Assembly (NCBI GenBank): GCA_946644025.1
Contig: CAMPCG010000189.1
Coordinates: 1 to 6,007, forward strand
From: an uncultured Prevotellaceae bacterium
Lineage (GTDB): Bacteria > Bacteroidota > Bacteroidia > Bacteroidales > Bacteroidaceae
Length of the DNA stretch: 6,007 nt
Direction of reading: 5' to 3'
The notes beneath the pieces are model-generated. The model was given only the letters and a program-made list of their open reading frames with translations, did not search any database and was not told the DNA's origin. Of the stretch, positions 1 through 5,545 are shown piece by piece; the first letter of the stretch is position 1, and each line of letters begins with the position of its first letter. Position numbers and translations under genes: made by a program.

Positions 1-3
1 CCG

Positions 4-84
4 TACCTACGGCACGGCTGTATGGCTGGCTACCCTTATCTGATGCCTCCGGCATCTTGCAGCGGCTGGAAGATGCCGTAGGTA
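4..84. repeat. Nested inverted repeats built on GGCATC / CCTACGGCA
   Basis: Three overlapping inverted repeats are present: TACCTACGGCA (4-14) with TGCCGTAGGTA (74-84), 11 bp perfect; GATGCC (42-47) with GGCATC (51-56), 3-base loop; and CGGCATCTT (50-58) with AAGATGCCG (70-78). The last two pairings, and the first and last, use overlapping bases, so they are alternative folds. I see no convincing gene in positions 1-229. Confidence 0.5.
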
Positions 85-101
85 ATGGTGTCCGCCGCTC
101 A

Positions 102-142
102 CCCCTCCCCTCGAATCCCTTGGGAGGGGCCGGGGGGAGGGG
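102..142. repeat. C-rich/G-rich inverted repeat with G-quadruplex motif
   Basis: CCCCTCCCC (102-110) is the exact reverse complement of GGGGAGGGG (134-142), with a nested TCCC-TT-GGGA hairpin (116-125). The plus strand of 122-142 also has four runs of at least three G separated by 1, 2 and 1 bases, the canonical G-quadruplex pattern. Such CCCCTCCC-type blocks resemble dispersed intergenic repeats of Bacteroidota genomes. That link is from memory and cannot be tested in one window. Confidence 0.55.
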
Positions 143-157
143 CTCTGGAAATAGAAG

Positions 158-192
158 AGCCGCTCCCTTCCCACGAGGGGGAGGGAGCGGCT
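158..192 (-). terminator. Probable operon terminator hairpin
   Basis: A long GC-rich inverted repeat: 158-172 against 178-192 around ACGAG. In the minus-strand transcript it gives 11 pairs (outer arm AGCCGCTCCCT), one A/C mismatch and three further pairs. It is followed by a pyrimidine-rich tail, CTTCTATTTCC. It lies 38 bases beyond the stop codon and after the smaller hairpin. The tail is weak for a classical intrinsic terminator, so function is inferred from position and stem strength. It may also work for transcription arriving from the left. Confidence 0.6.
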
Positions 193-200
193 GGGTGTTG

Positions 201-221
201 ATTTTCGGTCGGCCCGAAAAT
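201..221 (-). other. Small perfect hairpin just after the last stop codon
   Basis: ATTTTCGG (201-208) pairs perfectly with CCGAAAAT (214-221) around a 5-base loop. On the minus strand it begins 8 bases after the stop codon of the multi-CBM gene. No T-run follows it on that strand, so it is more likely a 3'-end protecting or accessory structure than a terminator by itself. Confidence 0.6.
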
Positions 222-229
222 GCGTTGGT

Positions 230-2473
230 TTATTCGCCGATGAGGGCTGCACGGCGTGCGCTCTCGGCCATGATGGTGATGATGCTCGATATGTCGGCTA
301 CGTCGACGGCACCGTCGTTGTTGACGTCGGCCTTCTCGTAGGCCTCAGTGCCTGACATCTGGCTGATGACAGCCGAGATGTCGGCCACGTCGGTGCTGCC
401 GTCGCCGTTCACATCGCCGTCAAGGGCGGGCTGGGGCTTGTTGCCGAACTCGTAGGGAGCGGTGCCTGCACCTTCCTTGACGTAGAAGTTCTTGGTGCCC
501 TCGGTGTCGATGAGCGTCTCGTACCTGTCCTTGGTCATCCAGACGACGTCCTTGATATAGTAGTCGCAGGCTTCCTTAATCTCGGCCATGTTGAAGGCGA
601 TGGACTTCATGCCGTCGGCCTGGGCGGGAATCTTCAGCTCTTTCTCGAAATTCTGCCACACGTCGCCGGCCACGAAGTCGACGTCGCCAATGGCGTCCCA
701 GTGCATGTAGGCACCCGGTTCGCCGTGCAGCTGTGTGGTGGTCTTGGCGTCGATGGAGCTCCTGAACTTGAACTTGATGACGGTCTCTTCGTCCTTGGCC
801 AGTGTGCGGTTGGCAACGATGAAGAACTGGTTGTCCCAGGTTTCGCCAGTGCCGCCCTCTTCTTCTCTACCTGTGCGTTCGTCGTTTTCGAAGGTGTCAG
901 AGAGGTCGTCGCGCTCCTGTCCGTGTACGACGATTTCCGTCGGGTTGGGAATCTCTTCGAGGGGCTCGCGCTCGATGATAGGTTCACCCTCTACCTGCAC
1001 GCACTTGAACATCATGCCGTCTTCCTCGAGACCAATCATGACCGTCCACACGCCGCGTGCGGGGAGGTTGATCTTGCCATTGCTTCCGGCGGCGATGGGT
1101 GTCCATTCGTCGTTGCGTGGATTACCGCTGGTCTTGAGGCAGGCCGACTTGAAGGCCTTGTCGTTGCCGCGCACGGTGGAGATCATAATCTGGTTGACCC
1201 ACGTGTCTTCCTGGCCCTTTGTGCCGACGGTGGCCACGTAGGCGTCTTCCTCCTCGTTGTAGACCAATTCGGTGGCAGCGCTGAGCTTATATTCGGGATA
1301 GCCGTCCTCGATGTCGGCAGCGGCTACGAAGTAGCCCTCGTCGAGCACCATGGTGGAGACGGTGATGTCGTCGAAGTAGAAGTCGAGGTCGCGTTTCCAG
1401 TTGTCGTTCTCGCCAGTGACGTTGAAGCAGAGTGAGTGAGCGCCCTCGGCAGCTGAGATGGTCTTCTCGAAGGTAGCCCATTCGGTGCCGAAGTTGAGGT
1501 TGCCCACGTTGCCGCCGCCGAGATAGTCGCCGGGATAGTTCTTGTGGTCCTGAGTGGAGACGGTGACGGCCTCGGAAGCCTTGTAGCGGAAGGAAATCTT
1601 AACCTGCTCGCCCGACTTCATGGCGCGGGGGAAGTTGATCCAGAACTGGTTCTGCCAGGTGTTGTCGGGCATCTGGTCGCCGGCGGACCATGTTGCCCCC
1701 CAGGAGGTTACACCGTCTGTTATGTAGTACATGATGGGCTCTACCTTCTTGGCATGGCACACGAAGACGCCATCCTCGATGAAGGCGGGGTGGGGACGCG
1801 GTATGGCCACGTCGCCGGCATCGGCATTGACGTCCTCCATGAGGAAGCCCCACTCCTTAGACCAGGCTACGATGTTCTCCCAGCCTTCGTCGCCGGCTTT
1901 CATTTCAGTGTCCCAGGCTTCATCGGCACCGCTGTTGGTGACGATGTTCTCCCACTGGACGGGATTCGTTTCCTCGGCCTCCTCGTGGGTAATCTTGATG
2001 TACTTAATCCAGAGGTCACCTTTATAGTTACCACACTGGAATTTGGGGTTTGGATCATCAGTAGCTGATACAGCTTTATACACCTTTTGAACAACCTGCC
2101 ATTCAGTCGGAATTGGAATTGTAGGTTCTCCATAATCATTCACACCAGCGAAAGCGATAAGCTGCCAGTTACCTGCTTCGGAACCCTTAAGCTCCATTTC
2201 GAGAGTATATTCCACATCTACTTCAACACTGATGCCGCCTAAGCCCTGAAGTACAAACTGGCTGTCCCAAGGATTGGCGCCCTCAGGAAGTCCTGGACTT
2301 GAGTAATGGAGGCAACCATCCTGGATGTCGAGGACAGCCCCTTCTACTAAGCCTCCCCAGACCCAGTTTACTGCCGTTTGGTCGGCGAAGTTGATTTCCG
2401 CATCGACCACTGTTTTGGCCTGTGCTCCCATGAAACATGCCAGGAGAGCAACTAACGTGAATAGTTTTTTCAT
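230..2473 (-). CDS. Secreted multi-CBM-like protein with SusE/F-like module and C-terminal dockerin-like domain
   Basis: A 747-residue protein with a signal peptide (MKKLFTLVALLACFMGAQA, probable cleavage before Lys20). An alternative lipobox LLAC at Cys13 would be unusually short, so a soluble or secreted form is more likely. There are three related beta-sandwich modules: about 20-165, 173-377 and 511-646. Modules two and three align clearly (TWQNQFWI / TWDNQFFI, then VKISFRYKAS / VIKFKFRSS, then EWATFEKTIS / VWQNFEKELK, then FYFDDITV / YYIKDVVW). Module one has WDSQFVL, YTLEMELKGS and WIKYIKIT. Residues about 380-497 resemble a SusE/F-type module ending in RGVWTVMIGLEEDGMMFKCV. The dockerin-like pair is at 686-733. 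No catalytic domain was recognised, so binding and scaffolding are inferred. It is the last gene of the visible run, followed by hairpins. The DNA of module one is lower in GC than the rest. Confidence 0.87.
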   Translation of the reverse strand: MKKLFTLVALLACFMGAQAKTVVDAEINFADQTAVNWVWGGLVEGAVLDIQDGCLHYSSPGLPEGANPWDSQFVLQGLGGISVEVDVEYTLEMELKGSEAGNWQLIAFAGVNDYGEPTIPIPTEWQVVQKVYKAVSATDDPNPKFQCGNYKGDLWIKYIKITHEEAEETNPVQWENIVTNSGADEAWDTEMKAGDEGWENIVAWSKEWGFLMEDVNADAGDVAIPRPHPAFIEDGVFVCHAKKVEPIMYYITDGVTSWGATWSAGDQMPDNTWQNQFWINFPRAMKSGEQVKISFRYKASEAVTVSTQDHKNYPGDYLGGGNVGNLNFGTEWATFEKTISAAEGAHSLCFNVTGENDNWKRDLDFYFDDITVSTMVLDEGYFVAAADIEDGYPEYKLSAATELVYNEEEDAYVATVGTKGQEDTWVNQIMISTVRGNDKAFKSACLKTSGNPRNDEWTPIAAGSNGKINLPARGVWTVMIGLEEDGMMFKCVQVEGEPIIEREPLEEIPNPTEIVVHGQERDDLSDTFENDERTGREEEGGTGETWDNQFFIVANRTLAKDEETVIKFKFRSSIDAKTTTQLHGEPGAYMHWDAIGDVDFVAGDVWQNFEKELKIPAQADGMKSIAFNMAEIKEACDYYIKDVVWMTKDRYETLIDTEGTKNFYVKEGAGTAPYEFGNKPQPALDGDVNGDGSTDVADISAVISQMSGTEAYEKADVNNDGAVDVADISSIITIMAESARRAALIGE
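275..418 (-). other. Dockerin type I-like domain (two EF-hand-like calcium loops)
   Basis: Residues 686-733 of the 747-residue protein hold two 12-residue loops, DVNGDGSTDVAD (687-698) and DVNNDGAVDVAD (716-727), 29 residues apart. Each has Asp/Asn/Asp at positions 1, 3 and 5 and Asp at 12, and each is followed by a helix-like IS.(I/V)I segment. This is the dockerin I layout; in clostridia the domain docks to cohesins. Bacteroidota often carry such tails without known cohesins. Only 14 residues follow it, and they do not look like a type IX secretion signal. Confidence 0.88.
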
Positions 2474-2566
2474 AATAAAAACAGTTTTGGTTAATAATAA
2501 AAGGAAGATATAAAAAAGTTCGTGAGTTCTTGAGTTTAGCAGTGTAACTGCCTTTGCCTCCTCATC
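2474..2566 (-). other. AT-rich intergenic leader upstream of the multi-CBM gene
   Basis: The 93-bp gap follows the GH10-like stop. It contains a small hairpin (GCAGT 2539-2543 / ACTGC 2547-2551, 3-base loop), two copies of an octamer GTTC(G/T)TGA (2518-2525, 2526-2533) with a partial third, and a strongly AT-rich stretch up to the ATG at 2473. I see no TTTG / TANNTTTG pair of the Bacteroidota promoter type on the minus strand and no Shine-Dalgarno site before the ATG. The gene is therefore more likely read through from upstream than separately promoted, but an unrecognised promoter or processing site is possible. Confidence 0.45.
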
Positions 2567-4225
2567 TTATTGTCCGCTGAGTGCGTCGCAGAATGCCTTG
2601 TAGGTGGCTGTGCGCACCCAGTCGCTCTTGGTGTTGACGGACCATAGTCCCACGGGGTCGCCCGTGTCGGCGAGGTTGCCCTTGCAGATGCCGGCCTGCA
2701 GCTCGTTAGGTATCTTCGACATGTATGTCTTGATGGCGTAGGCGTAGTAGTCGGCCAGTCGCTGTCGCTGCTCGGTGGAGATATCCTTTGCCGGCACGCT
2801 GCCGCCATTGGCGTTCTGGTACTTGATGTCGAAGTTGGAGATACGTATGAGCTTGCCCGTTGCGGCGAGGTTGTCGAGCAGGTTGTCGAGCGAGGCGCGG
2901 TTGGCCTCCTGCTTGGCGGCGTCCTCGCTGTAGGTGAGGTTGACCTTGGCGTTGATGCCGTCAATCTTGGCGCCGTTCTTGTCCCAGACGCCAATCCAGT
3001 ACATGAGGCTCTTCATGCGCTGGTCGTTCTCCAGGCCCGTCTCGCTGATGAAGAATCGCAGGGCTGCGGGGTCGCCGCCATAGCGCTCGTAGGCCTCGCT
3101 GGCGGCCTTAGACACGGTGGGGGCGTAGTTCTCGCTGCCGAAGATGTCCTGCCAGAATATTTGCTTGTTGTTGGCAGAGTGCTTGATGTCGAGCATACCG
3201 TTGTCGAGCTCTGCCTTGGCGTCGAGGGGCTCGTCGATGAGGTCGAAGGAGGTGATGCGTCCCTCGTTGATTTTCATCAGTCCGTCGCACCAGGCGTTGA
3301 TGGCATAATGAATGGTGTCGGTCACCTCCTGCTCGGTCTGCGGGCGGTGGTTGTCGGGGAAGTAGCCTACGTCGACCTTCTGCACGTAGACGGGCGTGGC
3401 GCGGGTGTTGTTGATGCGCAGGTAGCCCTCTGTCTCGCCCGGTGTGCTCTGGGCCTCGATGACGAGCTTCTTCCAGTTGCCGCCGCCCTCGATGGAGTAG
3501 CTGCCGCCGGTGGGGCCGTCGACCTTGGTGCCTGAGAAGTAGACGGAGAAGGTGGCCTTCTTGTCGGCACGCACCCAGAGGGTGATGGTGTACTTGGCGA
3601 GGGAGTCTACGTCGAAGCCCTCGACGACGCGCACGTTGGCCGAGGCTTCTACCTTGAGGGCGCTCATGCCGTCGTACTTGACGATGGAGGCCTTACCCTT
3701 CTCGACGGTGCCGTCGAAGGCGCCGACGCTGTAGGTGGTGTAGTCTACCTTCTTGCCCTCGACGTAGTCTACCATGACCTCGATGGGGGCGGTGAGCAGG
3801 TTGAGCCATCCGTCGGCCTGGTTGGCGTTGGCGGCGATGGGGCTGCCGAAGACCTTGCCGCCGATGTCCTGCACGTGGTCGAGCAGGTCTTTCATGTCGA
3901 GGAAGTTCATCACGCCCTTGGCATTGACGATGGTGCCCGACATGAGGGTGGTGCCGAAGGCGAGGTCGTCGAAGTTGGTGATGGCGGCGGCGTGGGCCAG
4001 CTCCTGCTTGTTGAAGTCGGTGACCTTGAGCGTGGCACCGAGCGACATGTTGGGGTACTTGCTGCGGTCGAGATAGCTCTTGACGGGCGCCAGGTCCTTG
4101 TAGGGCTCCACGAAGGTGGGGTCGGGCTGGGCGCTGAAGTCGTTGGTCTCGTCATAGTCGGCACAGCCGACGGCAAGGGCGCCCGCTGCCAGCATGAAGA
4201 AAGCGTTTCTGAATGTCTTGTTCAT
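2567..4225 (-). CDS. GH10 xylanase-like surface lipoprotein with CBM-like insert, apparently catalytically inactive
   Basis: A 552-residue lipoprotein: signal peptide, lipobox LAVG-Cys21, then acidic ADYDETND, suggesting surface display. The GH10 barrel skeleton is readable in order: LGATLKVTDFN and NFDDLAFG (62-91), GKVFGSPIAANANQADGWL (123-141), FDLIDEPL (327-334), IDGINAKVNL (421-430), IRISNFDI (460-467) and GLWSVNTKSDW (526-536). A CBM_4_9-like beta-sandwich (about 165-295) is inserted between the third strand region and the helix before FDLIDEP, as in known Bacteroides xylanases with inserted CBMs. In active GH10 the matching motifs are GNEMK, GHTLVWH, DVVNE, Q.H and ITELD. Here only the acid/base equivalent, Glu332, remains. 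The nucleophile Glu is Asn464, and the conserved Asn-Glu, both His of the WH region and the Gln/His pair are all changed. I infer a glycan-binding pseudoenzyme, probably for xylan-type chains. The GH10 relation is by motif reading, not by a profile search. Confidence 0.85.
   Translation of the reverse strand: MNKTFRNAFFMLAAGALAVGCADYDETNDFSAQPDPTFVEPYKDLAPVKSYLDRSKYPNMSLGATLKVTDFNKQELAHAAAITNFDDLAFGTTLMSGTIVNAKGVMNFLDMKDLLDHVQDIGGKVFGSPIAANANQADGWLNLLTAPIEVMVDYVEGKKVDYTTYSVGAFDGTVEKGKASIVKYDGMSALKVEASANVRVVEGFDVDSLAKYTITLWVRADKKATFSVYFSGTKVDGPTGGSYSIEGGGNWKKLVIEAQSTPGETEGYLRINNTRATPVYVQKVDVGYFPDNHRPQTEQEVTDTIHYAINAWCDGLMKINEGRITSFDLIDEPLDAKAELDNGMLDIKHSANNKQIFWQDIFGSENYAPTVSKAASEAYERYGGDPAALRFFISETGLENDQRMKSLMYWIGVWDKNGAKIDGINAKVNLTYSEDAAKQEANRASLDNLLDNLAATGKLIRISNFDIKYQNANGGSVPAKDISTEQRQRLADYYAYAIKTYMSKIPNELQAGICKGNLADTGDPVGLWSVNTKSDWVRTATYKAFCDALSGQ
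3341..3733 (-). other. CBM-like beta-sandwich domain inserted in the GH10-like barrel
   Basis: This is a sub-domain at about residues 165-295 of the GH10-like protein; the boundaries are approximate. It starts near YSVGAFDGTVEKGKASIV and includes ALKVEASANVRVVEGFDVDS, YTITLWVRADKKATFSVYFSG, NWKKLVIEAQ, EGYLRINNT and VYVQKVDVGY. This is the order expected of a CBM4/9/22-type jelly roll (aligned beta strands, a W-K-K strand, a closing strand with hydrophobic alternation). The GH10-like sequence resumes at TEQEVTDTIHYAINAWCDGL. Its ligand is not readable. Confidence 0.65.
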
Positions 4226-4229
4226 ATTC

Positions 4230-5456
4230 TTAGCCTCCTATATTTTCGTTAGCTTCGGTTTTCACGTATTTGGGCGAGAAGAACACCTTCTTGTTCGACT
4301 CGCGGGTCTGGATGACGAGGGTGTCGTTGGACGTCACCTGCACGTCGTTCTCAAGAATCCAGGGCACCTCCCTGCCGTTTACCATCTTCGTGCCGATGAC
4401 GCGGCCCTTCTTGAAGCTTACGGTGTAGGCCAGGCGGAGGATGTCGCGCTGCAGGAGCTGTCCGTTCATGTTGCCCCACTGGTAGTCCTTGTACTCGGGA
4501 CGTTCGGTTCCCTTGACGATGAACTCGCCCGAGCCTGAGGAGGGTGTCTCCTCGTCGTCGCAGGAGATGGTGCAGTCGTCGCCCTCGAACGAGAGGGTGA
4601 GGCTGCACAGCTGTGAGGGACGTGCCGAGCCGTCGGCGTCCTTGCCGATGTTCACGTAGACGGGGAAGATGGCCTGCTTCATGTTCTTGGTGTTGATGCC
4701 GCAGACCTCGTCGTTCTGGTTCACGGGGTTGGACGTGTAGCGCTCTCTGTCAGTGTTGATGAGCGTGGTGTCCTTGCGTATGACGATGGTGGTCTTCTCG
4801 CCCTCAAGGATGTTGTCCAGTCCGCGGCGTATGTACTTGCCCTGCCAGGGGTTCATGTACTTCACGCAGTAGAGCACGTAGTCCTTGGCCAGGATTTCCC
4901 AGTCCTCGGTGTTGGTGCGTGCGGGGTTGAGGCCCTCGCGCGGCGTGCCGGTGAGGATGTGGTCTATGCCCGTGGCCTTCGTCATGAGGAGGGGTATGAC
5001 GTAGGTGTTCTGGGCGGCCTTCTCGTCGTTGAAGAAGGCGTCGGTGAACTGCACCTCCACGTAGCCGCGGGCGTCGCCGTTGTAGGGGATGGAGCTGGCC
5101 GCGAGCCGGTAGTAGTCGGTGGGCAGAGGCAGCACGGGGTTGGAAGCGTTTCCGCCTTCGTCGGTGAAGTAGAGGTTGTCGCAGAGGGTGGGGTCGACGA
5201 CGAAGTCTACCACGGCATTGCGTCCGCCGTAGGCCCCGCCCATCGTCGACCATATACGGCACTTGTGCTCGTTGTCGAGCGTGTTGTCGTAGATGTCGTT
5301 GCCCAGCACGAGCGAGCGCACCGGGAACTGATAGGCGAAGTAGGCCGTGGTGCCTCCTTCATAGTCAGGGAACTCCTTGTCGGCATTGTAGCACGACGTG
5401 TAGGCGAGCGAGAGGGCTCCCAAGGCTGCTCCGTAAAAATATTGCTTCAGTTTCAT
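4230..5456 (-). CDS. DUF1735/DUF5627-like surface lipoprotein, probable surface glycan-binding protein
   Basis: A 408-residue protein. The signal peptide is MKLKQYFYGAALGALSLAYTS followed by Cys22, the probable lipidated cysteine. The next residues (YNADKEFPD) are acidic, like the export signal of Bacteroidota surface lipoproteins. Residues about 35-165 resemble DUF1735 (beta-sandwich; FPVRSLVLGNDIYDN near the start, DYYRL in the middle, TYVIPLLMT at the end). Residues about 190-400 contain DYVLYCVKYMNPWQGKYIRRG and a beta-rich tail, as in DUF5627 or related C-terminal domains; this subfamily name is from memory. Such proteins often follow susD and bind the PUL glycan at the surface. ATG 5456 is preferred over the in-frame GTG 5471 because the GTG lies in the repeat array and would put five extra residues before a normal signal peptide. 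No Shine-Dalgarno sequence precedes it. The stop is 4 bp from the next start. No catalytic motif was recognised. Confidence 0.88.
   Translation of the reverse strand: MKLKQYFYGAALGALSLAYTSCYNADKEFPDYEGGTTAYFAYQFPVRSLVLGNDIYDNTLDNEHKCRIWSTMGGAYGGRNAVVDFVVDPTLCDNLYFTDEGGNASNPVLPLPTDYYRLAASSIPYNGDARGYVEVQFTDAFFNDEKAAQNTYVIPLLMTKATGIDHILTGTPREGLNPARTNTEDWEILAKDYVLYCVKYMNPWQGKYIRRGLDNILEGEKTTIVIRKDTTLINTDRERYTSNPVNQNDEVCGINTKNMKQAIFPVYVNIGKDADGSARPSQLCSLTLSFEGDDCTISCDDEETPSSGSGEFIVKGTERPEYKDYQWGNMNGQLLQRDILRLAYTVSFKKGRVIGTKMVNGREVPWILENDVQVTSNDTLVIQTRESNKKVFFSPKYVKTEANENIGG
4234..4239 (-). promoter_or_regulatory. Strong Shine-Dalgarno site (AGGAGG) for the GH10-like gene
   Basis: The minus strand reads AGGAGG at 4239-4234, eight bases before the ATG at 4225. 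The site lies inside the last codons of the upstream gene (ATA GGA GGC TAA), so the termination and start signals are interleaved, which suggests translational coupling. It supports ATG 4225 as the start. The other two starts visible here lack such a site, as is usual in Bacteroidota. Confidence 0.8.
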
Positions 5457-5468
5457 AATCGTTCGGTT

Positions 5469-5545
5469 CACTTATCACTTATCATTTATCATTTATCACT
5501 TATCACTTATCACTTATCACTTCTCACTTCTCACTTCTCACTTAC
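5469..5545. repeat. Heptamer tandem repeat (CACTTAT on +, ATAAGTG on -), about 11 copies
   Basis: Ten consecutive 7-bp units run from 5469 to 5538, followed by a near-complete eleventh (CACTTAC, 5539-5545). Unit types in + order are CACTTAT x2, CATTTAT x2, CACTTAT x3 and CACTTCT x3. The array fills nearly the whole gap between the SusD-like gene and the next gene. The SusD TAA stop (5542-5544) lies in the outermost unit, and the GTG at 5471-5469 in the innermost one. Read on the minus strand, the array carries stop codons in all frames, so it is not coding. Length changes by slipped-strand mispairing would alter the intergenic spacing, not a reading frame. Confidence 0.95.

Noticed and set aside
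701..1435. Long plus-strand open frame of 244 codons opposite the multi-CBM gene
   Set aside because: It lies entirely antisense to a gene with clear domains. Its valine-, leucine- and glycine-heavy composition is what the complement of a GC-rich coding frame gives, and it has no recognisable motif or leader.
2511..2551. Rho-independent terminator between the GH10-like gene and the multi-CBM gene
   Set aside because: The only hairpin has a 5-bp stem, and the T-run on the minus strand begins more than 20 bases after it, too far for an intrinsic terminator.
2536..2565. Nine-codon open frame (MRRQRQLHC) just after the GH10-like stop, as a leader peptide
   Set aside because: It has no ribosome binding site of its own and no attenuator-like terminator follows it. 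The GAGGAGG lies inside this frame, and no start codon is spaced to use it. Chance is sufficient.
2567..4225. Annotating the gene as an active endo-1,4-beta-xylanase
   Set aside because: The residue at the nucleophile position is Asn and several substrate-contact residues are replaced. Family similarity alone does not support activity.
3875..4252. Plus-strand open frames over the GH10-like gene start and within the DUF1735 gene (for example also 4959-5582)
   Set aside because: These are antisense shadows of well-supported minus-strand genes. The second runs into the heptamer array, giving an artificial low-complexity SLIIYHLSLITYHLS stretch.
5457..5471. GTG at 5471 as start of the DUF1735 lipoprotein
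   Set aside because: The GTG is part of a repeat unit, and the ATG at 5456 directly begins a normal lipoprotein signal peptide. The ATG was chosen.
5469..5545. CRISPR array
   Set aside because: The units are 7 bp and directly adjacent, with no spacers, so this is a simple tandem repeat.
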